64,000 nt of DNA from Kudoa neothunni. Lineage: Eukaryota > Cnidaria. The position numbers were made by a program, and so were the translations under genes. Location of the stretch: assembly GCA_964304625.1 (NCBI GenBank), contig OZ199839.1, positions 5,332,001-5,396,000 on the forward strand. The letters are read 5' to 3'. Shown here piece after piece: positions 1 to 12,006 of the stretch (position 1 is its first letter; each line of letters starts with the position of its first letter). The notes under the pieces are model-generated. The model was not told the origin of the DNA. It saw only the letters and a program-made list of their open reading frames with translations, and did not search any database.

Positions 1-319
1 AGCAGATTATACGATCTCAATAATAGGATTACCATCATTTAGTTCAGCGTGATGCTCAGCTGTAATAAAGATTTCCTCTAATATACTGAAATAATCTGTT
101 AATTTAACTATATCATCAGTCTCCATAAAGTAATAATTTGTGCAGATATTTGTGAAATGAGCGCATTAATTTTTATTTCAATTCACGAGGAGATAAATCC
201 TAATATTAAAAATTAACTGCCATAATTTTTCACTTAACTATATAGATTTTACTATTTTTGTTGTTTAAGTAAAATAAATTTAATTTCGTTAATTAAATTG
301 TTTAAACGAAGAAAATTTT

Positions 320-2271
320 GGCTAATGTTTACAAAAGGACGGTAGATAATACTTAATCTTCAGGCGGCCGCGGGGATTAAAACGCGCATTATAGGATTAA
401 TTCGATAATCTCGATGTTCGATAGTTTACGCTGTTTGCGTTTCTTAATAGATAAAGTTATACATATTCCAGTAGAATACATTTAATTATAAGTGTTTATA
501 AAAACTAAAAAATTTCAGAAGTAATTTTAAAAAATCTGTGACGAGAGATTAACCCGGATTAGCGGAAGCAAATTCACTAAAGCGCTTGCGCCGTGACATT
601 TTTCTTTTTAGCTTTTATGTATAATATAAACTTTTTTTTTAAATTGTGTTATTGTGTGTGTTGAAATTTTTTATTTCATTCAATTAACAATTTTTTAAGC
701 CTTAGACTGAATATAATGACAGAAAAAAAAACTTTGACAATTTCTATATCCAAAAATTAAAAAATATTTTCTTTAAAAAGATTTGTAGCAAAATGACAAT
801 GATTTTTGGTTTATAAAATTTTTTTATGTGTCCTTTTTTCAGATTTAAGGAGATATATAGGTCTTATCTATATAACCTCAATAAATAACAGAAAAATTGT
901 CTTAAATAATTTTCATTGTCATTATTACAGGTTAACTGAATAATAAACAATTCTATAATTATTTACTTTTAGATTTGTATAATATTGAATCTATTTTGTA
1001 TAAAATATATCAATAAATGAGTTTAATACTAATATTATATATTTACGGATTTTTTTAATGAATATATCCAATAATTAGTTAATTATTGTAAATGAATCCC
1101 CTTTTTCATACATAAATCGAGCGATTTTCACAATGGTGGAAATTTACTAATAAAATATTCAAATATGATTTAGAAAAGTATTTATTAAATAAATAATAAG
1201 CAATAATCGCTTTATTCATAAAAAATAAAAAAACACGCGCATTACGTAAGGTTTAAAAAATAAAGTGACGCCTATGTACGATATATTTTAAAATAGTGAC
1301 GACTGTAATAATTTAGAATAGTTAATGATAGTTTCTTAAAATGTATATATGCTCCTAATGAGCTTTAGCAGTTTAGAAAAGGGTTTTTTCGTCTTTCCTA
1401 AACATTTAGGCAGCTATATACGAATCAATCATGTCTTCCTTTCTATTAGTGACATGTCGAAAGGATCTTTCGAGAGCATTCCGCGTCGATCCTATTTGGT
1501 TGGTGTGAAGTCCTTCCGAGTTTACAAAATCGTATTTGTGGGTTACAACAGAATGTTGAAACCCCAATTCAGTTAGACGTAAATATGTAGGCCAACCATC
1601 CGTTACAATTAGGGATCCCTCGACGACATTTCTATAAATTATGCCCTCAAGGGTTGCTTGGCCCCCTATTAAAGTTTTTAAAAAAATCATTATTGTTGGA
1701 GTCTATTCCTCAACAATCCAAGTGTCATGATGGCAAGGAATCCGTCCTACATTTTGTTTTCGTTTGACGCGATAGGTCTTGTCGATTTGAACATTGATTC
1801 CTGGACTACCTATTGGTTCCTTATTCTCCAAAATATAGTTGGAAAATACTTCTTTGGATAATATATCAAATGTGTCTATTTGTGATACACGCAATATATA
1901 ATTGAAAAGATATCGAAAAAAGTATTTTTTCTAATCGATAATTCTTTTTCGAAAGGCGAACAATAAAAGCACTCCCCATTCATACGCTTGTTCTTTTGAA
2001 TTAAGGACATAGTAGTCCTGCATTCATGGATCATAACAGTAGGAGCTAATTTTAACCTCTGGTGAAGCTCAATTAATAATTTTGTGTGGTGTGTGTTGAC
2101 AGATGTCACAATAATTAATTTCGTCAATATTTTACAAATTGAAATAATGGTAATCGGACAACATTTGGCATATAATAATAACACACAAAAGCTTAAATAT
2201 TAATATTTAAGAATTACAACTCAGCTTAGGATATTAAGGGATTATCTATCGTCCTTTTGTAAACATTAGCC
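320..2271 (-). mobile_element. Merlin DNA transposon, decayed
   Basis: The element is bounded by terminal inverted repeats of about 31 bp. They begin GGCTAATGTTTACAAAAGG at 320 and end with the complement at 2271, with one mismatch in that stretch. Both ends abut AAAATTTT (312-319 and 2272-2279), which reads as an 8-bp target duplication. A GG start and an 8-9 bp duplication are typical of the Merlin (IS1016-like) superfamily. The minus strand holds a broken ISXO2/IS1595-type transposase in three frames. The length, about 1.95 kb, suits an originally autonomous element. Confidence 0.85.
1380..2184 (-). pseudogene. Merlin (ISXO2-like) transposase pseudogene
   Basis: Three minus-strand reading-frame pieces follow each other in family order: 2184-1876 (N-terminal part with a CxxC-like segment), 1894-1703 and 1690-1406. 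The second piece carries the first catalytic Asp in VQIDKT. The third carries the second Asp in IVTDGWPTY and then HTNQIGSTRNALERSFRH. In this family the third acidic residue normally lies in a HTNxIE-like motif; here a Gly stands at that place. A stop codon follows SYIAA just before a residual MFRK tail. At least two frame changes and this stop make it non-functional. The assignment rests on motif order and agrees with the Merlin-type ends. Confidence 0.8.
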
Positions 2272-2462
2272 AAAATTTTAACAAATTATTAACGAAATCC
2301 TTTAATTTATGGATTAAAACATTTTTTAAAATATTTTTCAAAGTAGAATACGCTCAACAGGGGATTAATCTTGGAATTTCATTGAAGTTTTAAATAAAAT
2401 TCTTAGTTATTTTATTAAAATAATCAAATCAAATGATCATGTAATACAATATTATTCACATA

Positions 2463-3497
2463 CCGTGGGGTCTCGATATTGCGCGCTAAATCGGGATCTG
2501 AGCTTTTAAAATATCATGAAGATAGTTGAAGACATCCAAGCATTTTTTGGACCGTTAATATTTAACAGAAAATTCATAAATTCCTTTCAGACATGGGGTC
2601 TCTTTAAATTTACCAATGACACTATGTAGAAATTTTATCCTTATAAATTAGGCACTCTACAATTCTATTGCAGTTTTTTTGATTGTTTCTTTTCCTTTTA
2701 ATTCAACTCCTTTATATCATATGTTCGTTGAATGCATTATTCTTAGGAAAGAGCGACCTTACCGGGATTTAATGTTTTATTTTTTATATCTACTTTTTAT
2801 CTAATAAAATTTGATCACCTAACCATTAACAATATTATCATCAACTTCCCCCCTTCTCCAGGAAGAATGAATTTTTAAGGAAACCTTTTGTTCCATTTAA
2901 ACCAGTGATTTAAGATCGTTAGCAAAAAGTTTCGCCTTCTCAGTGATAAAAACCAGAATATTTGTCTTTTTTGGTGATCTGACACAATCCGGCCAGATAA
3001 CGCAATTTGAAGTTGGATGTATTTTTTATTTGTAATTCTTTTACTGAGAGAACAACATTTGAGTTCATTATATCAGATCTATTAGATAAAATTCTATTCA
3101 AGGAAGGATAACTAATTTTAATTTGAATAAAACTCACAATAACAGAATTCATGATATTCTATAGCGCTGTAGCGCTATAGAGTAACTTATTGGCATTTCA
3201 TGTTGAGGTAATTGAATCATAATATTGAATAGTTCCAATTTTTTACCAAAATTTCTTTCTGCTTTCACAATACCGAACGTTCGAATGTGTAATTTAGTGG
3301 ATTAATCGGATTAAAATTGAAGTATCCACCGCCCAATAGCAAGACTCTGAATTTTACAAAAAATGCATTTTTTAAATGTTATTTCGTATTTTTGGGTATA
3401 GCGCTAGAGTAGAAGACTATATACATCGAAAAGGTTACAATTTTGGTTACAGAAATTTAAAAAAATGTCGACCACCCCATATATCGAGACCATACTG
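2463..3497. mobile_element. pogo/Tigger-like element, non-autonomous
   Basis: Imperfect inverted ends lie next to TA on both sides: the left starts CCGTGGGGTCTCGATAT at 2463 and the right, read inward, starts CAGTATGGTCTCGATAT from 3497. TA target duplications and CAGT..CTCGATA ends are typical of pogo/Tigger elements. The 1.03-kb interior holds a 70-codon minus-strand frame (3152-2940) that I do not recognise. It is probably an internally deleted, old copy. Confidence 0.6.
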
Positions 3498-3803
3498 TAT
3501 TTATTATAATTTATTACTAATTGATCGTTAAAACATGATTTTTTGCTTTCATTCCGTTGCGATGAATCAAATCATATTAATGGATAATTTCATTACAATC
3601 TAAGGAAACGAATAATACTTTGAGTTTTCACCTGAATTGTAACAAATAATTCGAGGTGTTAAATCACTGAGCTAGGTGTTTAATTTATAATTAGATGTAA
3701 ACAACTGATTATATATGGTTGAGATATTTATAAAAAACATCCGAATTAAGTAAATTAAATCCACACTCAGTTGATCTAAAATATAGATTGATTATTTGTA
3801 GAA

Positions 3804-6548
3804 ATGGAGAGCAGTGAAAAAAATTCTGAACCCCAACCAACAGTCAAGCTTTCCAAATACGAGGCAGGAGCTGCGATAATGAATGGATGTCTCGGAACAA
3901 CTATCCTTTATATTTCACACATATTTGCAAATGTCCACTATAACATTATCAGTTTCAGCATAATAGCAGTAGAAATAATCTTATTGTACATCATCCAGTT
4001 ATAATACTAGATAGTCACATTTGTAATAACTGGAACCTACATAATACTGGCAGCTTGTAAAATACATTACAACGCTAAAGAATATTACGAATTGGTGGAA
4101 AAAGCGCTCCATCCTTATGTTGAATATTTCACAATGATATATGCTGCAGTTTACGTGTTTGAAACTTGTGTAGCTTATCTTATCATCATCAAGGAACAAC
4201 TGAAACAAAGTGAGTGATAATAACAACGTTATGTCTGATTTTTCCTAGGTATTGAGGAACTTTTCACTAACTCACATTCCAAAAATAATTCTCATATAAA
4301 TGTAGACAATTTGGTTCTGTTTGTGTTGATAGTGTTTATGATCCCTCCATTGATTTCTCGCAATGTTTGGTTTATGGCCTATTCGAGGTAGCAGTTTTTC
4401 GCCTCAATCAATAACCATTCTTTAGTTTGATAAATTTAATTTCAGCTGTATACATTATGTTGTTTCTTTTTTTGGAATATATCAAAAAAGTTTACATATA
4501 CAAAAATGAATGTAAAATGGAAGGAGAAAATCAAGCATTTCAATTAGATCTGGGGTATATTTTCTATTATGAACCGACGGATAAATTTTTGTTTTTCATA
4601 AGCTACTTCAAAACCTTAATATCTTCCATCAGTGCCGTTATTTTTGGATATCGAGTAAACAGACGGTACAAAGAGATATTTTTTAAACATATTCTTAGAA
4701 TCACATTCCCTCAGTGTCCATTTTTGAAGCAATGTCAGAACAGACCCTTTCCAATTTTATACACGTTTCAATAGCCTCGGTTTTATTTTCTACATCTGTC
4801 TACTCAATAAGTGGCTACTTTGGATATGCAACTTTCTGTGACTCAACTAAAATCGATATACTTCTCAATCACAACAGCGTCAGTATTGTACTAGTATGTA
4901 CAAGACTAGCTGCAGCATCAATTCTGGCCACCTCATATATAATGTCCGCCTTCAGTTCAAGGTACAATTGAAATGATATTATTTTTAATCTTTTTTAATT
5001 TTATTAAATCTATGAAATAAAATGAATTTTTTCTAATTAAGATTGAAAATTATATATTAAATAACAAAATAATCCCAATTGAAATTTAAGTCTTTTAGTT
5101 AAATTATATCTCAAAATATATCATTTACATCTATTATCAAATTTGTCCTTTGTTACTTCATTTCTTCAAGTTGGAAAGAAATCTCTAAATTTTTTGGTTA
5201 ATCCATGTACGTATAGAATTTAAAAATTTTGCTGCTGAGATAAAGACAGAGGAAATTATATAACAAAAATCACATAATGTTAAACGATCAATCATTCGTC
5301 TTAATTTGGGTTGTCTTGGAAATGCATAATATAATAAAATTATATTCAAAGTATACGTCTTGATTATTAAGATATAAGGACAAACTTTAATTTACCCAAA
5401 AATGATTAAGAGGTTAAATTAATCTAGCAGATTGTTTTTGATATTCTTTATTTAAACGAATTTTAAAATTTTCGTCATTTACACAAAATATAATGGAAAT
5501 ATACTTTAAAAAATCTCATTAAACATTTTCTTATAAGCTTAAATGCAAAAATTTTAAAATGTAACCAATTAATTACTATTTTTTTAATCATACAAAACAT
5601 ACTAGTAATGTTTTCGAATTTACTTATTTTCCAAAATATAAACTACTATATATTTATTATACTCATTATATTTTTTTAAACATTTAAGTTATTGGTCAAT
5701 ATAAAGGATTTATTATTAATAATAATGAACTCAAAAATTCTGACCGGAACATCATTATTTGGTTTGGATAACTCAAAGTATTTAAGGCATTGTATCGAAT
5801 TAAATAATGAACTTACACATAATTTAATATTTATCGTTTAAACAAAATCTGAATTTAATATCAAGCTGTTTATATTTGAGTTCATTCAATTGGAAGGAAA
5901 TATTTTTGGACTCTGTTATTTATTTAAAGTTTTAAAGGAAATTTTTATTTCAAATATTTATCTAATTTAAAGTAAAATACTTGTAATAAAATTTTAATGT
6001 ATGTTAACATTTTCTATTATAATTCAAAATTTAGGATAGCATTACATAAGGTACTAGACTGGGCTGTTGTGTACATTACGCAAAATAAGAAATCGCCTAA
6101 TACTAAAACACAAGAGAAATACTTGAACAAGAGGGGTGAATCACAGCCAAATACCTATAATGGATTAGCAGAACACTTGAATACGTCCATCCCACATTAC
6201 TCAGCATTGAGTTGGGCTTGCTCTGGCTTTATTTGGTTTTTCGTTACCTACTTCGTCTCTGGGAAATTTAAAAACGGCGACCCTATTATAACATTATTGG
6301 GTGGCTCATCGTGCTACTTCTCGTTAATAATTCCTGGTAAACTTATTCGTTTGATCGATCAAAAACTAATTAACATATTTGATAGGTGTTTGTTTGATAA
6401 GTTTAATAAACCATCTGAAGACAGATTACAATTACGCGACGAGTTTAATGTTGACAACGATGGGATATGGTTATGCTACTCTCGGGGCGCTTATTCTATG
6501 CTGTTCAATTATTTCTGCATTCAGTTTACATTAACCTATATCAAATAA
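3804..6548 (+). CDS. SLC38-like amino-acid transporter (6 exons)
   Basis: Exons 3804-3968, 4011-4209, 4249-4387, 4426-4654, 4699-4961 and 6035-6548 join in phase into a 502-residue protein. Introns are 42, 39, 38, 44 and 1073 nt, all GT-AG. The product is a multi-pass membrane protein of the amino-acid/auxin permease superfamily, closest by eye to SLC38 sodium-coupled neutral amino-acid transporters. Supporting segments are KLSKYEAGAAIMNGCLGTTI (first membrane helix, where the family has its N-terminal small-residue motif), PPLISRNVWFMAYSS (family PL..LRN..L..S block), the SISGYFGYATF helix, and PIITLLGGSSCYFSLIIPG near the C-terminus. The length is normal for the family. The start is the first Met of an open exon, 36 residues ahead of the first hydrophobic stretch. 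Substrate and ion coupling cannot be read from sequence. SLC36 or SLC32 kinship is possible. Confidence 0.85.
4962..6034 (+). other. long intron of the transporter gene
   Basis: This 1073-nt intron separates exon 5, which ends in AG, from exon 6, which begins with G, giving an in-phase Arg codon. It starts with GTACAA and ends TTTAG. It is about 25 times longer than the other introns of the gene. It is AT-rich, and I see no coding remnant or clear transposon ends inside it. Confidence 0.75.
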
Positions 6549-8600
6549 CTTTTATAACTATATAGCAATATGTATATTGGATTATTTTATAGTTTGACTA
6601 AATTTTCTTTATGGCTTGAAAAATCAACGAAGGTAGTCAGTACTGTATTCACATATAAACAAATAGATTCGCGCTTGGTACCTTGGCGAACCTGCGATAT
6701 CGATGTCTCAACTTTTTTTAAATTTGGGGATTATCTAACATTTTAAAGATTCATCACGTTAGTTTTTAATAAATATTGGTGAGATGATTGTTTTTTGTAT
6801 TTTTATTTTTTTTAACTGGAATTTTATAAAATCATTTAACTTGTTCATTAAGTAGGAAATTATTCATCGAAATATGCGTTTGTATAAGATAAAGGGATGT
6901 ATCAAAACTTATATAAAAATATTTGTTAATTTCGGTCTAAGTATTATTAAATTCACATATATATGTTTATATTATTTTATCTATTTTGCATATTGCTATA
7001 TCTCAATTGTTTGAGGATGTGTTAAGAGGTTAATATATCACATTTTCCTGTGATGTAATTTCATTCGTGAAAATTAATTTTCGTACTTATAAACATCAAT
7101 TATTTAATTAATTTAACAAAATTTTTGGATTTAAAAATGTCAGATTATATCAGCCACAATTTCATTTTCGTTTTTTATAATTTTTACCTGGGTTTTATTA
7201 ATTGAAACCTTTTAAGGATTAGCATAAAATTTTAAATAACAAACGTTTTTTGAGCTCATCTTTATAAATTAAAACGTAGTATGTCTAATAATATGTCGAA
7301 AAATATGAATTAGATTCAAATATATTTTTCGACTATTTGTTTAATCAGGTTGGCAAAATTATTTTACATAAATTACTAACGACGCGGCAAACATTAATTC
7401 TTTATTACAAAACTATGTGAAATTGATAGAGAAGGAATAATATGTGGCGAATGCTTCATGACTACAAGATTGCATATTACAAACATTCAATTTGAGGGCA
7501 CGAAATTGAATTTACTCAATACAAAGAAATCTAATTAGAATCAAACGATTAGATATTGTAAAAATTCATAAATCCATTTTCGATTGTCACCTATCATGTA
7601 CAACGGAAGTTGAGACGTTTATTAAATCATAATTCTCACTAAACTTTATTGCGGATAAGAGATCCACCAATACAATTTCTGTAAATTATGCGTAAACATT
7701 AATATAGAAACTTTAAATAGACTTATCAACTCTGTTCTCTAAAATTAAAATGTAATAACAAATTCAAGAGATAGGTTGGAGAATTCTCATTTTTATATAA
7801 TTTGCCTTTTGGATTCACCCAATTCAAGCATCTTCTGAGTAAAATGCGCTTCATTTTGACGCCGGATTTTTATTTCATTTGTTCATAATAATATTTTCTG
7901 TGTTTATGAAAACTTTTGTCTAAAAATTTAACTACTTAATTATTTATTATACATTAAATTATTTCCGCGCGTGTTCGCTGGTATGCAAAACACCTATTTA
8001 AAACTCATATCTCCTACATTAATATGACCGATTTTGATTATCTAACATAATATCATAAAAGTACAATATACTTGATAATGACGGTTTTTATAATAATAAA
8101 TATTTTAAATAATTAATTAATTTGATGAATATATCAAATATAAATAAAATTGAATATCTGAAAATAGTTTATCGAATGCAAAAATTAAATGAATCACAAC
8201 TATTTCTAAAACTAAAATATTCTTAACAATTTTATGTAAAGTGTTAACAATTACTACATATTTTCCTCAATATTGGCCAAAAGTGGTTAATTAATTTAAA
8301 AGTTAATCATATATCTAGAATTTTACTCCAAATATTGTAACGTAATGCAATATATTAATGTTGCAAACAACTCAAATGAGCGGGAAATCAAAATACAAGT
8401 GGAAAAATAAATAAAATAATTTTTCATAAAAAGTCCAACCCTCAAGAAAATCCATCATATTTTTCTCGAGTATCTCATTGACATCCAAGTTTTCAAATTT
8501 TTGTATTTTCCGATGAATGAATTATCATAATCATCTAATAGTGTACTCTATTTACAAGTATTATCGTTATTAATCTTCTAATGGACCTAAAATCGATTGC
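6549..8600. other. AT-rich intergenic stretch, nothing recognised
   Basis: About 2 kb of AT-rich sequence with frequent stops on both strands, no family-like reading frame and no obvious paired repeats. It holds the transporter 3' flank. I support no gene here. Confidence 0.6.
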
Positions 8601-8613
8601 ACTTCGACTTCGA

Positions 8614-9469
8614 TGGACTCTGGGGTAGAAAATTACTCCAGATTTTTATTTTATCGCCTGTTGCAAAAAAATCCGTAAGAAGAAATATTGAAGATTTTTG
8701 TGGATGCAAAAAAAAGAATAAAGAGTTATAGTGTAAATAAATTCGTTAATAATCCTGATAATCCTACGGATATTACTTTCGTCAACAATCGTCATATTAG
8801 TTTTTAATTCTGATTTCGATTGGCAGTGGGTTGTTCTAATTAAAGCTTTTAAAATTAAAATATTAATCCACATAATTCCTTAGCCTATTTTTTGTCATAA
8901 AAAACTGCATTTAATGCAAACAAGACTCACAAACACTCATTACGTGGTTCTAACACAAAAATTTTTTGCAAATTGCGACACAACGTTGGTTTTTAATCCA
9001 TTTTCTTGGAATACGGATTAAAGGCGGTTTAAGATTTATGGTTGCCGTGATTATCTCCATTAGTAAGCAATATAATAAGTTCGCCATTATTTCAATAACT
9101 TCCTCCGAAAAATATCATCACCAAAAAAGGTTTTTATATAGAACCACGTAATCTATTTTCAGTTCGTAAGCGTTGTATCGTAAAATCTAGACTATAGGAA
9201 ATTCTAAACTCATCACTTACCCAAAAAATTATTTCTTCTTTAATTTTAGAAACAAAAATTGTTGGGTAGTTTTCTACCCCAAAGTCCATAGGAGGGTGGA
9301 AAATGTATATTTCCACCAATACAATAGATAAAAATTGTTATTTTATTTTAATATATAAATGAAATTATTTTGAAAGAATAAAGTAAACTCAGAAAGTTTG
9401 AAATTATAAGTAACGAATTATTATACAATAAACGAAGTCTCATTGGGGTAGATTTCTACCCCAAATCCA
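8614..9469. repeat. inverted-repeat element (MITE-like)
   Basis: Facing ends share a block: TGGACTCTGGGGTAGAAAAT at 8614 and, read inward from 9469, TGGATTTGGGGTAGAAATC. Each contains a near-palindrome of the type GGGGTAGAAATCTACCCC. A further copy of the palindrome lies at about 9260-9285. The right end abuts TTAA. The same kind of sub-terminal palindrome occurs at the ends of piggyBac elements in this window, so a piggyBac-derived MITE is possible. The left flank is not TTAA, so the boundary is uncertain. The short reading frames inside are not recognisable. Confidence 0.45.
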
Positions 9470-9884
9470 TTAAAGCAGGGGTTCCCAACCGAAGGTAAAT
9501 TAAATGACATCAAAATTAGATAGAGGAAATTTTTGCATAATGTGGTTTGTGACTTACTTAAGGATGTCTAAGGAATTATATTACTTAAGCTATTAAGCAC
9601 ATTTAGACGCGGTCAGAAATTCTCAAAATAGTTTAGGAATAATTATTTAACAACAATTTATAAAGTTAATATCAATCTCTTTCTTTTATATCTCGTTTAT
9701 CTGTTAGGGATGTAGCCAAATAATAATACTTAAAATAGCTACTTGCATAGTAAATAATATTCCGGCGCCACTAATGTCGACTATTTTTAATTATTTATGA
9801 TCTTTAAGAGCGAAGGACTAGGTCAAAAATAATTTAATTTAACGAATTCTAAAAAATGAAATCTGTAGACAACTTGTGGATAAG

Positions 9885-10085
9885 CGCCGCTGGGATTAAA
9901 AATTGTCATTACACAGGCGGGCATGCCTTTTTGGATTAGAATTTGCCATGCAAATAGCCTCTGACTGAGTTAAACTAGTATATAACCTTAAAGTAAATAT
10001 GGATTTGACTTCCAAATTAAGGGGGTAAATATGAAAAAATGGTTGAAAACCTCTGCAATGCAATAGAAGGTTAATATCATCACTG
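9885..10085 (+). repeat. dispersed repeat, copy 1
   Basis: About 200 bp is clearly related to 30770-30970 in the same orientation. Shared stretches include GGATTA-AA-TGTCATTA, the AAATAGCC block and an AACCTTA..TAAATATG segment followed by GAGG/GGGG-TAAAT. The family is unknown and no ends are defined. Confidence 0.6.
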
Positions 10086-10219
10086 CACCACAAACAAAAT
10101 CTCTACCCGTCCAAATAGTGGTGCTTTTGAGTCGGGCTCATTATCCGCGAGTATTGGGCTGTAATCCCATTGTTAATCAATCCACTATTTCCATACAAGT
10201 ATGTCTCCATTTCCTAATA

Positions 10220-10753
10220 CCGGTTTTTGCATTCAAAGCCGGACTTGTTGCAGTCGAAACCGGAATACCATAGCTTGCGGTTAATGACAATTTTTTCTAC
10301 GTATTTAATAACATTAGATAAACAAAGAGTTTATATGTATAATTACCAAATACACATATTATTTGAATCCAATTACGTTTGATATCCATAAGAAAAAAAT
10401 ATTGACCAAAGAATGCCTCCAAATACTGAAAATAGCCTTCTGGATTATGTTCAGCCAACTTTTTTGAAGCGTTCCTCCTATCTCCTCTAATAATCTTTTT
10501 AGGTGAATTAGTAGCCCTATATTTTGTAGCCAAATCACTTAGTGTTGACCTCGGAATTCATAAATCCTCGGAAACCTCCTTCTGGCCTTTCCTTTATTAA
10601 CGACAAGATAGCAAGCAAGAGCTCTCTTATCTTCAGGATGATGCATTTTTGTTGGCATTTTGAAGGCCTCTTGATTTAGATATAGTATCAATTGAGACAA
10701 ATCCAGTTTAAATTACAACGAATCCGGTTTTGGGTTTAAAGTTTGAAAACCGG
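10220..10753 (-). mobile_element. Tc1/mariner-like deletion derivative
   Basis: Inverted ends of about 50 bp begin CCGGTTTT on both sides and are flanked by TA (10218-10219 and 10754-10755). Between them a minus-strand frame (10533-10297), with a preceding piece in another frame starting MPTKMHHPEDKRAL, resembles the N-terminal part of a transposase. The DDE domain is missing. At 534 bp it is an internally deleted, non-autonomous copy. The superfamily is inferred from the TA duplication and size. Confidence 0.55.
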
Positions 10754-10814
10754 TAGGAACTGTTGCTAGAGTACGATTACATTAAAGTGCAATTATAATT
10801 TGATCTAACGGACA

Positions 10815-11010
10815 CAAAGTCTCTGTATAGCCAAAATCCTATTGAATATTGGTTTTCCCTGAAACGAGGATGTTTAATGTGGATTAAAATCCCATACTAC
10901 TACCGCAGAAAGATAAGTGGCGAGAGGATAGATGCTATTCACCCAGCACTAATGTGGGTACTAACCTCCACAACCCAATAAAAGTTGTGCCAGAGATTTG
11001 ATCTTGAAAC
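10815..11010 (+). repeat. SINE fragment, 5'-truncated
   Basis: It is related to the 3' part of the SINE at 21845-22271, read on that copy's minus strand. Shared landmarks are CCTGAAACGAGGATGTTTA, the TTAAAATCCCA block, ACCGCAGAAAGATAAG-GGC and the ending AGTTGTGCCAGAG-TTT-ATCTTG. The tRNA-like head is not evident, so the copy is 5'-truncated or too diverged to see. Confidence 0.65.
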
Positions 11011-11889
11011 AAAAATAATGATTTTCACAAGTATTCTCATGTTAATTGAGAACAGTTTTTAAAATTGATCAATTTATAATTACCCAAGTTTATTTAAATT
11101 TTTAAAATTAAAATATTTGTACCAAACTATTGTAAATACAAAACATTTTGCACAAACACAAATCTAATTTATAATTTATCTCAGAGGGTTAGAAAAATCA
11201 ATATTCCACACCATTCTATGTGAATTTATATAAATTTATGAACCATCTTCACCACTTCTCAAACAATTTCATCAGAGCCATGTAAACCTGCGGCTCCTCA
11301 CCTTATGTACATAATACAAACGATAATATCTAAGGTTAGAACACGAAGAAATTATATAATTCTCAGTCGTTGAACTCAATATTACGTTAAAATTTTGAAT
11401 TATCATCAGACTAAATCATTTTTTAATGGAAATATATGGGTAATGAAAAAATGTATGATACTCTAAAACATCATCAACTTTAATTAATTTTCTTAATTCT
11501 CACCCTACAATTTAAATACAGAATTATAGAAAGAAAAGATTCAGAAAAAACAAATAACTTAAAATTATTAAGAATTTCTCATAGAACATTGTCCTATTCA
11601 TCTGCAATTATTAACGAGATATAATAACTCTGTGTTCACAATTTTATCTGCGTTTTTAAATCAACAAATTATTTTTTGTCGCTAATAAAAACTTCTTCTT
11701 AATACAAAGGTTAATGTTAGATATATATATTCTTTTATATTTGACTTATGCTCGATATTAATCGTTTTGTGTCGTGTCTTGCAAAAGTGTTTCTATGGCG
11801 CTAACCAGGATGAGTGCGAAACAGGATACAGCGGGAGACTCAATGAATGAGGGAGCCGAGACAACATAATATTAAACTGAATCTCCATA

Positions 11890-12006
11890 TGTAACGGTGG
11901 AGTTAGTTGCGCTGTCGATAGGAGAAGCCATGATAAAATATACTCGAAAAGTAATCTACCTAGATATCACTAATCTAAATCCGGTTGACGCGTGTCATCC
12001 GTTACA
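11890..12006 (-). repeat. 3' LTR of the Ty3/gypsy element
   Basis: A 117-bp terminal repeat with inverted tips TGTAACG/CGTTACA, next to a polypurine tract on its inner side (12007-12018, minus strand). It is identical to 15683-15799 except at one position. It is very short for a gypsy LTR. Confidence 0.93.

Noticed and set aside
320-2271. Bacterial IS element or contamination (ISXO2-like transposase).
   Set aside because: Merlin transposons of animals have the same domain, and the surroundings are intron-bearing eukaryotic DNA with the same base composition.
5997-6548. An independent 183-codon gene.
   Set aside because: Its first codons precede a TTTAG acceptor; from 6035 it is the in-phase last exon of the transporter gene.
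9476-9490. A lone CAGGGGTTCCCAACC, the typical tip of a hAT element.
   Set aside because: No matching opposite tip or duplication was found nearby, so no element can be drawn.
11794-11868. A 24-codon plus-strand frame (MALTRMSAKQDTAGDSMNEG) just outside the LTR element.
   Set aside because: Too short, with no splice partner found and no recognisable product; left as a curiosity.
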